DNA of 44,544 nt, from NCBI GenBank assembly GCA_903873545.1, contig CAIQPA010000291.1, forward strand, positions 1 through 44,544. The letters run 5' to 3'. The notes beneath the pieces are model-generated. The model searched no databases, had not been told where the DNA came from, and worked only from the letters and a program-made list of their open reading frames with translations. A program made the translations under genes and the position numbers. This document shows positions 17,123 through 24,845 of the stretch, in pieces (the first letter of the stretch is position 1; the number at the start of each line of letters is the position of its first letter). The DNA comes from an uncultured delta proteobacterium. GTDB lineage: Bacteria; Myxococcota_A; Bradymonadia; REDH01.

Positions 17123-18328
17123 ATGGCGACCTATCTCTGGGAAGGACGTACACGCACCGGCGAAGAGAGTTCCGGCGAGATGCAGGCCGAAAACGAGGCC
17201 GATGTCATCAACCGCCTCCGGGCCCAGAACATCCAGCCTGGAAAGATCAAAAAGAAGTCTGCGGACTTCGCGCTCCCCTCCATTGGCGGCGGCGTTACCA
17301 ACAAAGAGCTGGTTATCTTTACCCGTCAGTTCGCCACCATGATCGACGCAGGTCTGCCCCTCGTGCAGTGCCTCGAGATCCTCGGCAACGGCGAACCCAA
17401 CAAGAGCTTCGCCAAGATCATCCTCTCGGTCAAAAACGACGTCGAGACAGGCTCCACCTTCGCGACCGCGCTCAACAAGCACCCCAAGGTCTTCGACGAA
17501 CTCTACGTCAATCTCGTCGCAGCCGGTGAGGTGGGCGGTATTCTCGACACCATCTTGAACCGGCTCGCCATCTACATCGAAAAGTCGGTGAAGCTGAACC
17601 GGAAGGTTGCCGGCGCCTTCACCTACCCGTTGTCGATCGCAGCCATCGCGCTCATTGTCGTCATCGTCCTTCTCTGGAAGGTCATTCCGACCTTCCAGGG
17701 CATGTTCCAATCGATGGGAAAAAAGGCGCTCCCCGCCCCCACCCAGTTCGTTATCGACCTCTCCGACAACTTCGCCAGCAACTGGTACATCTACATCGGC
17801 GGTATCTTCGGAGCCATCTCCGGCTTCCGAACCTTGGTCGCCAACCCGAAAGGCCGATACCTCTTCGACTCCTTCATGCTCCGCACGCCCGTCTTTGGAA
17901 CACTCATCCGTAAGTCGGCCGTCGCTAAGTTCACCCGCACCCTAGGCACCCTCGTATCTGCCGGCGTGCCCATCCTCGATGGACTCGAGATCGTCTCGCG
18001 CACCGCTGGAAACAAGGTAATCGAGCAGGCCATTATGCGTGTTCGTGAGAAGATCTCCGAAGGCCGAACCATGGCGGAGCCGCTCGCCGAGACAGGCATC
18101 TTCCCCAAGATGGTCGTTCAGATGATCGGCGTTGGTGAGGCCACCGGCGCCATGGACACCATGCTCAACAAGATTGCCGACTTCTACGAAGACGAAGTCG
18201 ATGTCGCGGTCGACGCGCTCACCGCACTCCTTGAGCCGGTCATGATGATCTTCATCGGCGGCATCGTCGGTGGCATGCTCATCGCCATGTACCTCCCCAT
18301 CTTCACCATGGCCGACAATGTTGGCTAG
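17123..18328 (+). CDS. pilC: Type IV pilus inner-membrane platform protein PilC
   Basis: A 401-residue GspF/PilC family protein, the membrane platform that couples the PilB and PilT motors to pilin assembly. The N-terminus YLWEGRTRTGEESSGEM is the standard PilC start. Two GspF domains each carry the FTRQFATMIDAGLPL-type motif (first copy) and FTRTLGTLVSAGVPIL (second copy). Three membrane helices are visible, around residues 170-195, 220-235 and 375-395, the last being MMIFIGGIVGGMLIAMYLP. Length is normal. It lies 18 bases downstream of pilT and 24 bases upstream of pilS, so it is co-transcribed. Confidence 0.97.
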   Translation: MATYLWEGRTRTGEESSGEMQAENEADVINRLRAQNIQPGKIKKKSADFALPSIGGGVTNKELVIFTRQFATMIDAGLPLVQCLEILGNGEPNKSFAKIILSVKNDVETGSTFATALNKHPKVFDELYVNLVAAGEVGGILDTILNRLAIYIEKSVKLNRKVAGAFTYPLSIAAIALIVVIVLLWKVIPTFQGMFQSMGKKALPAPTQFVIDLSDNFASNWYIYIGGIFGAISGFRTLVANPKGRYLFDSFMLRTPVFGTLIRKSAVAKFTRTLGTLVSAGVPILDGLEIVSRTAGNKVIEQAIMRVREKISEGRTMAEPLAETGIFPKMVVQMIGVGEATGAMDTMLNKIADFYEDEVDVAVDALTALLEPVMMIFIGGIVGGMLIAMYLPIFTMADNVG

Positions 18329-18352
18329 CAGTCGACCTGCCGGGGGGCCTCC

Positions 18353-20161
18353 TTGAACCCCAACACGGGCGCCGCGCCGCTTCCTCACGGGTCGCTCCGC
18401 GAGCGGCTCGAATGGCTCATGCTCTTCCGGGTGGTGGTCGCCTCACTCCTGTTGGGCTCCGCCGTCATCGCCAACCTTGACGACCCTGCTGGCTTCTCCG
18501 ACCCGACCTACATCGCCGTCGCAGCCATCATCATTGTCACCTATCTCGGCACCATCGGGCTCGCCTTCTGGCTGCGGCGCGCCGCCCAACTCGACCTCCT
18601 CGTCCCCGTCCAGATTCTCGGAGACGCCTTCCTCGCCACCTCGCTCGTCCTCATGACGGGAGGCATCGAGTCTATCTTCACCTTCCTCTTCTTCTTCACC
18701 ATCTTCACGGGTGCGATCCTCCGCGGCCGGCAGGGCGCGCTCTTTACCGCCACCATCGCCGCGCTCAGCTATCTCGTCATCTTCGTCATTCAGTTCAGCT
18801 CCTTCGGCTCCGTCCCTGCCCTCTTCTTCGCCGAGGCAACCGCCTCGCAGCAGCTCCCCTTCGACAACGTCGTCGTCCATGTCGCCGCCTTCTACGCTGT
18901 CGGATTCGGTGCCGGCTACCTCGCTGAGCGGATCGGCCAGGTGGGCTCGGAACTCGAACGCAGACAGCTCGATATTCGACAGCTCCGCGCCCTCAACGAC
19001 AACATCGTCCGCTCCCTTTCAGCGGGCCTCGTCACCCTCGACCTCGACGGGCGCGTCTCCTTCTTCAACCCCGCCGCCGCAGAACTCACCGGGATCACCG
19101 AAGAGTCTGCCCGGTTTCAGCCACTCGCTACCATCCTGCCCGAACTGGCAGACCTGCTCGCCGCGGCCACCCGAGATGCAACCCTGCCGGATGGTCGAGT
19201 GGAGGGCACCCTCAGGCGGCCAAACGGCGACGACCTCGTTGTTGGACTGTCGGTCGCCCTCCTGCGCGATCCGCGCGGCCTCCCCAACGGCTACGTCCTC
19301 ACCTTTCAAGACCTGACAGCGCTCAAGTCGATGGAGGTAGAGGTGCAGCGCAGAGACCACCTCGCCGCCATCGGAAAACTCTCCGCCGCCATCGCCCACG
19401 AGATCCGCAACCCGCTCGCCTCCATCTCCGGCTGCGTGGAGCTGCTGGCCAAGCGCACACCGGAGGGAGCCGAAGAACGTCAGCTCACAGACATCGTCGT
19501 TCGGGAGGTCGACCGGCTCAACGGGCTCGTCGAGGAGTTTCTGGAGTATGCCCGCCCCATTCAGGTGAGCCGCCGCCGCTTTTCGCTTACCGAACTGGTG
19601 GGAGAGGTGGTTCAGATGGCCACCATCGACGTCCGCATCTCCGATGGCATCCTCATCGAGATGATGCACCACGCCTCCGGCGAACTGATCCTCGACTCTG
19701 ATCCGCAGCGCATTCGCCAGGTGCTGGTCAACCTCGTCCGCAACGGCTGCCAGGCCATGGAGCGCGGTGGCAGACTCCGCATCACAACCTCCCGCATGGC
19801 CTTCGGTTCCGGTGGAAGCCCCTACGTCGCCGTCCAGGTCGACGACACGGGCCCCGGCCTCACCGAGGAGGTACGGCAGAACCTCTTCGAACCTTTCTTC
19901 ACGACCAAGCAGTCGGGGACAGGGCTCGGGCTCGCGACCAGCTACCGCATCGTCAGCGAGCTCGGCGGCGTGCTGCTTGCAGACAACGCACCAGGAGGCG
20001 GCGCCCGGTTCGTGCTCATGATGCCGCTGCTTTCCTCGTCCGATCTTCCTACGGAGGTGGCGCCGACAGCCTCCGAGCGGGTAAGGGGGGCGGTGCGTGC
20101 GGCGGCGATCAGTACCGCGGCTCATCCCGTCCCTGCCTCAGCGCTCCCCACCAGGTCCTAA
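18353..20161 (+). CDS. pilS: Membrane sensor histidine kinase PilS
   Basis: A 602-residue sensor kinase for pilin transcription. About six membrane helices occupy residues 20-185, as in known PilS proteins that sense pilin in the membrane. A PAS domain follows (LSAGLVTLDLDGRVSFFNPA, about residues 220-325). Then come a HisKA domain with phospho-acceptor His349 in IAHEIRNPLASISG, and a HATPase_c domain with N box NLVRNGCQAM, G1 DDTGPGL and G2 GTGLGLA. The Ala/Pro-rich C-terminal tail of about 40 residues is extra. The start is probably TTG at 18353, 24 bases after pilC and in line with the PilS N-terminus. The partner pilR begins 1 base after its stop. Confidence 0.94.
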   Translation: MNPNTGAAPLPHGSLRERLEWLMLFRVVVASLLLGSAVIANLDDPAGFSDPTYIAVAAIIIVTYLGTIGLAFWLRRAAQLDLLVPVQILGDAFLATSLVLMTGGIESIFTFLFFFTIFTGAILRGRQGALFTATIAALSYLVIFVIQFSSFGSVPALFFAEATASQQLPFDNVVVHVAAFYAVGFGAGYLAERIGQVGSELERRQLDIRQLRALNDNIVRSLSAGLVTLDLDGRVSFFNPAAAELTGITEESARFQPLATILPELADLLAAATRDATLPDGRVEGTLRRPNGDDLVVGLSVALLRDPRGLPNGYVLTFQDLTALKSMEVEVQRRDHLAAIGKLSAAIAHEIRNPLASISGCVELLAKRTPEGAEERQLTDIVVREVDRLNGLVEEFLEYARPIQVSRRRFSLTELVGEVVQMATIDVRISDGILIEMMHHASGELILDSDPQRIRQVLVNLVRNGCQAMERGGRLRITTSRMAFGSGGSPYVAVQVDDTGPGLTEEVRQNLFEPFFTTKQSGTGLGLATSYRIVSELGGVLLADNAPGGGARFVLMMPLLSSSDLPTEVAPTASERVRGAVRAAAISTAAHPVPASALPTRS

Positions 20162-20162
20162 C

Positions 20163-21557
20163 ATGGCAAAGATCCTTGTTGTCGATGACGAGCGCAGCAT
20201 CCGCGAGCTCGCCGCGATTGTCCTCAAGAAAGAGGGCCACGAGATCGAGCTCTGCGAGTCGGGCGACATTGCCTGCATCCGGCTGGCGCAAGACAACTTC
20301 GACCTCGTCCTCACAGACCTCAAGATGCCCGGGAAGTCGGGCATGGAGGTCCTGCTTGCGGCCAAGGCTGCCGACCGGAGCACCCAGGTCATCCTCATGA
20401 CCGCCTTTGCCAGCACCGACACCGCCATCGCAGCCATGAAGGAGGGGGCGGCCGACTACATCACCAAGCCCTTCAAGATCGATGAGTTGATCGTTCAGGT
20501 CGCCAAAGCGCTCGATGTCCGGCAGCTCGAGCGCGAGAACACCTTCCTCAAGAAGCAGCTCGCCACCACCCGCAAGGGTGTCGGGCTCGTGGGGACCAGC
20601 GAGGCCATGCGGCGGGTGAACGAGATGGTCGCGCGCGTCGCGCCTGCCAAAACCACGGTGCTCATCACCGGCGAGAGCGGCACGGGGAAGGAGATGTTCG
20701 CCCGCTCCATCCACGCCCAGAGCGACCGTTCTTCGCGGGCCTTCATCCCCATCAACTGCGGCGCGATCCCCGAGAGCCTGATCGAGAGCGAACTGTTCGG
20801 TCACACCAAGGGGGCCTTCACGGGTGCCACGGGTGACAAAAAGGGGCTATTCTCTGCTGCCGAGGGTGGCACCATCTTCCTCGACGAGATCGGTGAACTG
20901 CCGCTGGCCATGCAGGTGAAGCTCCTGCGCGTCCTTCAGGAGCGGAAGATCAAGCGGGTAGGCTCCGCCACAGAAGAGACCGTGGATGCCCGCGTGGTGG
21001 CCGCTACCAACCGCGACCTCCGCGACATGGTCAAGGCAGGAACCTTCCGGGAAGATCTCTTCTACCGCCTCAATGTCATCGAACTTCACCTGCCGCCCCT
21101 GAGGGAGCGGCGTGACGATATCCCGCTCCTCATCCACCACTTCATCGCCAAGTATGCAGCCGAGCTCAGCAAGACGATCCGCGGCGTCGAGAAGGACGCC
21201 ATGCAGTGCCTGCTTGGCCACCCGTATCAGGGAAATGTCCGTGAGCTGGAGAACATCGTGGAGCGCGCCGTCACGCTGGAACTCGCAGAGCTCATCACGC
21301 GTGACTCGCTCCCCCAGGGGATGCAGGAGGCCGTCCGCTCCATCGAGATCGGCGGCTCGCTCGAAGTGACCGAAGATGGCGTTGATCTCGAGGCCATCGT
21401 GGAGCAGCTCGAACGCACCCTCATCTCAAAGGCGCTAAAGCGGGCATCGGGGGTTCGCACCGAGGCCGCCGGCCTGCTGAAGATCAGCTTCCGCTCCCTC
21501 CGCTACCGCCTGCAGAAGTATGGCATCGACGGCGGCGACATCGACGACCCCTCGTAA
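20163..21557 (+). CDS. pilR: Sigma-54 activator response regulator PilR
   Basis: A 464-residue NtrC-family regulator. The receiver domain (1-120) begins ILVVDDERSIREL and has the phospho-acceptor Asp52 in LTDLKMPG and Lys in TKPFKID. The AAA+ domain has Walker A GESGTGKE (170-177), the GAFTGA loop that contacts sigma-54 and Walker B TIFLDEIGEL. A Fis-type helix-turn-helix at the C-terminus (KRASGVRTEAAGLLKIS) binds DNA. The family role is to activate pilA transcription by RNA polymerase with sigma-54; the two pilA promoters downstream carry matching -24/-12 elements. Start ATG 20163 follows the pilS stop by 1 base and begins the first receiver strand. Confidence 0.96.
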   Translation: MAKILVVDDERSIRELAAIVLKKEGHEIELCESGDIACIRLAQDNFDLVLTDLKMPGKSGMEVLLAAKAADRSTQVILMTAFASTDTAIAAMKEGAADYITKPFKIDELIVQVAKALDVRQLERENTFLKKQLATTRKGVGLVGTSEAMRRVNEMVARVAPAKTTVLITGESGTGKEMFARSIHAQSDRSSRAFIPINCGAIPESLIESELFGHTKGAFTGATGDKKGLFSAAEGGTIFLDEIGELPLAMQVKLLRVLQERKIKRVGSATEETVDARVVAATNRDLRDMVKAGTFREDLFYRLNVIELHLPPLRERRDDIPLLIHHFIAKYAAELSKTIRGVEKDAMQCLLGHPYQGNVRELENIVERAVTLELAELITRDSLPQGMQEAVRSIEIGGSLEVTEDGVDLEAIVEQLERTLISKALKRASGVRTEAAGLLKISFRSLRYRLQKYGIDGGDIDDPS

Positions 21558-21578
21558 CCCTCCACGGAGAATATGCTC

Positions 21579-22124
21579 ATGCCAATTCACGCATCTCACC
21601 GCCGCGGCTTCTCTCTCATCGAGCTGATGATCGTTGTCTCGATCATCGGCGTCCTTGCCTCCCTGGCCGCCGTCGCCTGGGGCAAGCAGGTCCGCAAGGG
21701 CCGCGAGGTGAAGGTCAACCAACTCTTTGCCTCCCTCGCCACGGCGCAGGAGACCTACCGCAGCTCACGGGGCCAGTATGCAGGCGCCTCTGCCTGGTCT
21801 CCCACGGCGGTACCGCAGAGCGTCGATGCCCCTTTCGCACCGGTCGACGGCGTATTCTCGGCGCTCGGCATCAACGTGCCGGCTCAGAGCCGTTTTGCAT
21901 TCTATGTGCAGTCGGGAACACCGGCAGACACCTGTGGCACGCCCCCTGCGATCAGTGGCACGAGCTTCAGCTCAGCGGAGGCCTGTGATGCTGTGGCTGC
22001 GGGCTCCTTCTACTGGCAGCTGTTTGCAGTGAGCGATCAGGACGGCGACGGCACCAACGCGCGGTTTGTGCTCACCAGTGGCATGACAGAGGGCGTGCCG
22101 GTCGTCGTGAACTCGGCCGAGTGA
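21579..22124 (+). CDS. Type IV pilin-like protein (minor or alternative pilin)
   Basis: A 181-residue prepilin-like protein. A short basic leader, SHRRG, is followed by FSLIELMIVVSIIGVLASLA, the class III signal: prepilin peptidase would cut after Gly10 and methylate Phe1, with Glu5 present. The C-terminal domain is different from that of the two pilA products. It has two cysteines about 20 residues apart (TCGTPP and AEACDA) that could form a disulfide loop, and the acidic turn SDQDGDGTNARF. I chose the second ATG at 21579 because GGAGA lies 8 bases before it; the first ATG at 21573 is only 2 bases from that site. Possible roles are a minor pilin that primes assembly or an alternative major pilin. 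Confidence 0.85.
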   Translation: MPIHASHRRGFSLIELMIVVSIIGVLASLAAVAWGKQVRKGREVKVNQLFASLATAQETYRSSRGQYAGASAWSPTAVPQSVDAPFAPVDGVFSALGINVPAQSRFAFYVQSGTPADTCGTPPAISGTSFSSAEACDAVAAGSFYWQLFAVSDQDGDGTNARFVLTSGMTEGVPVVVNSAE

Positions 22125-22417
22125 GCCGGGCCTGCCCAAAAACAGACCCGCGGTAGCGCTCGGCTGACAAAATTGGGCGTAGGAGCGGGAGCGCCGGCTA
22201 GGTGTCCGTAGGTACACGGGATAGCCATTGTCGCCCTCGGTCACTCGGCACGAAGCGTCCGAAAACATTCTTTTCTAGTTTACCCAATCATTTCATTGTC
22301 ATATCGTCTTTTGCTGCCATGTGATCTTTCTCTTCTGCAGACTTGGCACGAAGGTCGCATCTATCCAGACATCCAACCCCGGTGGCAATTCCGCCACCAC
22401 ATTTGAGGAGAGAAGCC
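22125..22417. other. Intergenic region upstream of the first pilA
   Basis: This 293-base gap separates the pilin-like gene from pilA. Its middle (about 22260-22340) is clearly more AT-rich than the surroundings and holds the likely site for activator binding upstream of the sigma-54 element at 22344. A GAGGAG ribosome binding site lies at 22405-22410. I see no further gene and no clear terminator for the gene before it. Confidence 0.6.
22344..22359 (+). promoter_or_regulatory. Sigma-54 (-24/-12) promoter of the first pilA
   Basis: TGGCACGAAGGTCGCA matches the consensus TGGCAC-N5-TTGCW with one mismatch, and keeps the essential GG and GC exactly 10 bases apart. Transcription would start near 22370, about 48 bases before the ATG. 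PilR, encoded just upstream, is the expected activator. Confidence 0.8.
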
Positions 22418-22948
22418 ATGAACAGCATCAACAATCGCAAGGGTTTCACGCTCATCGAGCTCATGATCGTCGTCGCGATCCTCGGCATCCTTGCCGCGGT
22501 CGCCATCCCGGCCTTCCTCAAGTACATCAAGCGCTCGAAGACGACCGAAGCGACGATGAACGTCCGCAAGCTGTACGACTCGTCGGTCACCTACTTCGCT
22601 GGTGAGCACACCCTCGCGACGGGCGCCATCGTGTCGGCCCAGTTCCCCATCACCACCGCGACCCTTCCGACGCTCGCCACGATCGGCGACGTCAAGATCA
22701 CGACCGCTCCCTCCTCGTGGGACGGCGTTGGCACCTGGAACGCCCTCCAGTTCTCGGTCTCTGACCCCTCCTACTTCGCCTACCAGTACGACTCGGCTGG
22801 CACGACCAACGACGCCAAGTTCACGGCTACCGCCTTCGGTGACCTTGACGGCGACCAGATCTACTCGACCTTCACCCGCGTCGGTGCGGTCGTTGACATG
22901 GAAGTCAAGGGCGGCGCCGGTCTCTTCATCGACAAGGAGATCGAGTAA
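22418..22948 (+). CDS. pilA: Type IVa major pilin PilA, copy 1
   Basis: A 176-residue prepilin. The leader MNSINNRKG is cut by prepilin peptidase before FTLIELMIVVAILGILAAVA, with Glu5 in the mature protein and the usual hydrophobic alpha-1 helix. The globular part has no cysteine, so the D-region disulfide loop of Neisseria-type pilins is absent. It ends with an acidic calcium-loop-like turn, DLDGDQIYS, and KGGAGLFIDKEIE. Start ATG 22418 follows GAGGAG by 7 bases. It has its own sigma-54 promoter, and a terminator-like region follows, so it is probably transcribed alone and strongly. The second copy 302 bases downstream has the same length and is highly similar throughout. Confidence 0.96.
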   Translation: MNSINNRKGFTLIELMIVVAILGILAAVAIPAFLKYIKRSKTTEATMNVRKLYDSSVTYFAGEHTLATGAIVSAQFPITTATLPTLATIGDVKITTAPSSWDGVGTWNALQFSVSDPSYFAYQYDSAGTTNDAKFTATAFGDLDGDQIYSTFTRVGAVVDMEVKGGAGLFIDKEIE

Positions 22949-22978
22949 TCGATCCCGACCCATTCGGTCACCCCGGGC

Positions 22979-23035
22979 GGTCGGCGAATTCATCGCCGGC
23001 CGTTCGGCGTTTTTGGACCGCCGTTCGGCGTTTTT
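22979..23035 (+). terminator. Tandem intrinsic terminators after pilA copy 1
   Basis: Two copies of CCGTTCGGCGTTTTT (23000-23014 and 23021-23035) each close a short GC hairpin directly before five T. The first hairpin, CGCCG/CGGCG (22994-22998 with 23005-23009), competes with a longer upstream stem, 22979-22987 with 22993-23001 (nine pairs, loop ATTCA). Confidence 0.65.
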
Positions 23036-23191
23036 CGTCCGCTCCGTTCCCCGCCTGACAACTTTTGTCTCTTCTGGCATCGGCCAGCGGGACCCTCAGC
23101 GGCCCTCTTTCGGGCGATGCCTTTCGCGCAAGGCCCCGTATTTCCTCGCGCCACTTATTTTGTTTGCTTGCGCGCCTGAAGATCGTCACAA

Positions 23192-23207
23192 TGGCCCAGC
23201 TTGTGCA
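23192..23207 (+). promoter_or_regulatory. Sigma-54 (-24/-12) promoter of the second pilA
   Basis: TGGCCCAGCTTGTGCA has GG and GC exactly 10 bases apart and two mismatches to TGGCAC-N5-TTGCW. Transcription would start near 23218, about 33 bases before the ATG. It indicates that copy 2 has its own PilR-type control. Confidence 0.7.
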
Positions 23208-23250
23208 ACACTCCACACGTTACCCTCTCCCCCTAAGACATCGAGGCACC

Positions 23251-23781
23251 ATGTCCGTCCGCAACCGCAAGGGATTCACCCTCATCGAACTCATGATTGT
23301 CGTCGCGATCCTCGGCATCCTTGCCGCAGTAGCGATCCCAGCCTTCCTCAAGTACATCAAGCGCTCCAAGACCGCCGAAGCGACGATGAACGTCCGGAAG
23401 CTCTTCGATGCCTCCGTCACCTACTTCGCCTCCGAGCACGCTGGAACGGGCGGTGGAATTCTCGCCGCGGGCTTCCCCGACACCGCAGGTCCTCTGCCGC
23501 TCCTCACCGCCATCGGGGATGTGAAGGTCACGACGGCCCCCTCCTCGTGGGATGGTGTTCCCACCTGGAATGCCCTGCAGTTCTCGGTCTCCGACCCGAG
23601 CTACTACGCCTACCAGTACAACTCGAACGGCTCGACCACCAACCAGGCGAAGTTCACCGCTACGGCCTTCGGCAACCTTGACGGTGACGGCGAGTTCGCC
23701 ACCTTCACCCGCGTTGCCTCCGTCGTCGCGATGGAGATCAAGGGCGGTGCAGGCCTCTACATCGACAAGGAAATCGAGTAA
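23251..23781 (+). CDS. pilA: Type IVa major pilin PilA, copy 2
   Basis: A 176-residue prepilin, paralogous to copy 1. The leader is MSVRNRKG, then FTLIELMIVVAILGILAAVA; the mature N-terminus is identical to copy 1 through the AFLKYIKRSK segment. The globular part shares blocks such as APSSWDGV and LQFSVSDPSY, and the same C-terminal KGGAGL-IDKEIE. Differences cluster around residues 55-80 (EHAGTGGGILAAGFPDTAG) and at the Asn/Gly-rich YNSNGSTTNQ, which are likely surface loops. Own sigma-54 promoter and own strong terminator. Whether both copies are used at once, under different conditions, or one as a donor for recombination cannot be seen here. Confidence 0.95.
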   Translation: MSVRNRKGFTLIELMIVVAILGILAAVAIPAFLKYIKRSKTAEATMNVRKLFDASVTYFASEHAGTGGGILAAGFPDTAGPLPLLTAIGDVKVTTAPSSWDGVPTWNALQFSVSDPSYYAYQYNSNGSTTNQAKFTATAFGNLDGDGEFATFTRVASVVAMEIKGGAGLYIDKEIE

Positions 23782-23795
23782 TCGATTGCGCGTCG

Positions 23796-23834
23796 GATGA
23801 CGGGCCAGCCTTCGGGTTGGCCCTCGTCGTTTTT
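23796..23834 (+). terminator. Intrinsic terminator after pilA copy 2
   Basis: A nine-pair stem, GGGCCAGCC with GGTTGGCCC (23802-23810 and 23815-23823, one G-T pair), closes a TTCG tetraloop; TTTTT follows at 23830-23834. It ends the pilin unit and separates it from the TPR gene. Confidence 0.85.
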
Positions 23835-23870
23835 GTCGCCTCTTTCTGGCACTTTCTCGTTGCCCCGAAC

Positions 23871-24845
23871 ATGACAGCGGCGCCTGTTTCGCCTACCGTT
23901 CTGGAGTCTGCGGCAGGCCTCTGTCGCTCCCGTCTCGCTGGTCGATCCGTGCAAACCCCTGCCACATCGAAACCTGCTCGGTTGGCCCCTCTGCTGCCCG
24001 CTCTTGCCTGTCTGATGGGGTTGGCCTTCATCGCGCAAGCCAAACTCAGTGCAACGCTTCTCCGTGCTGCAGAGCCCGTCCCGTCGCGCAGCGCTGCCGT
24101 CGGGCCTGCCTCTGCAGGAGCGACCTGGCGTCTGCTATCACTGGGGCACCACGAGGCCGCTGCAGACCTCCTCTGGTTGAACGCGCTCGCGCAGTTTGCC
24201 CAGACCTACGGTCTCGCCCGCGACCCGCGCTGGATGGATGAGCACATCGACGCCGTCGTCGGCGTCGATCCTCGCTATCGCATCGTTTACGAATGGGCGG
24301 GCACCATCGTCATGTATGGCGCGGTCATCAACAACGACTCCGTCAATGCCTCCATCCGTCATCTCGAGCGTGGTCTGAAGCGATTTCCCGGCGACTCGGT
24401 GCTGCTTTCCATGCTCGCGGTGAACCACCTGTTCGAGTACCAGCCTGAGAGTGACGCAGACAAGGAGCGTGCGCAGCGGCTCGGCCGGCAGGCGCTGCTC
24501 GCAGCTGCTGATGCTCCGGATGCCTCTTCTACGATTCGTCTGGCCGCCGCCACCGTAGCGCGCAAATCTGGCACCCGCGGCGAGGCCTTTGCGACCGCCC
24601 GCACCGGACTCCTGGCAGATGACGGTTCAGAGCAGGTGCGCTCGCTCCGCACCCAGCTCGGCCAGGCGCTGCGAGGCCCCGAACTTCATGCCCTCCTGCA
24701 GGAGCGGCAGGTCCTCGTCGCGCTTCGCAACGAACTCCACTGGGGCGTTCTAGCGGCCGAGTCGGCACTGCTGCTTCATCCCGAGCCGAGGCTCCTCTTT
24801 TCGGCCTCTGACCTGGCCATCCCGACCATCGACGAGGCAGAGTGA
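23871..24845 (+). CDS. Membrane-anchored TPR-like protein (PilG position)
   Basis: A protein of about 324 residues with one N-terminal membrane helix (LLPALACLMGLAFIAQAKL) and a helical-repeat domain outside it. LGHHEAAADLLWLNALAQF and VVGVDPRYRIVYEWAGTIV are conserved blocks of a deltaproteobacterial TPR-like family, and later helices (ASIRHLERGLKRFPGDSVLL) look like TPR units. Start is uncertain: ATG 23871 and GTG 23949 are both possible; both lie after the terminator at 23796-23834. It sits directly after the pilins and before an ABC exporter pair, as pilG does in Myxococcus xanthus, where pilG, pilH and pilI are needed for pili. That equivalence is inferred from order only. Its stop overlaps the next start (TGATG). 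Confidence 0.7.
   Translation: MTAAPVSPTVLESAAGLCRSRLAGRSVQTPATSKPARLAPLLPALACLMGLAFIAQAKLSATLLRAAEPVPSRSAAVGPASAGATWRLLSLGHHEAAADLLWLNALAQFAQTYGLARDPRWMDEHIDAVVGVDPRYRIVYEWAGTIVMYGAVINNDSVNASIRHLERGLKRFPGDSVLLSMLAVNHLFEYQPESDADKERAQRLGRQALLAAADAPDASSTIRLAAATVARKSGTRGEAFATARTGLLADDGSEQVRSLRTQLGQALRGPELHALLQERQVLVALRNELHWGVLAAESALLLHPEPRLLFSASDLAIPTIDEAE

Larger units (their letters stand above)
22949..23250. other. Intergenic region between the two pilA copies
   Basis: These 302 bases hold tandem terminator hairpins for copy 1 (22979-23035), a stretch with no feature I can name, and the sigma-54 element of copy 2 (23192-23207). A weak GAGG ribosome binding site is at 23243-23246. No gene is apparent. 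Confidence 0.7.

Noticed and set aside
15926..17710. 594-residue minus-strand frame
   Set aside because: Antisense to pilT and pilC, both certain genes; product is Asp/Gly/Val-rich without motifs.
22130..22150. GGGC-CT-GCCC followed by AAAAA as a terminator
   Set aside because: The run after the stem is A, not T, on the coding strand, so it does not work as an intrinsic terminator for the pilin-like gene.
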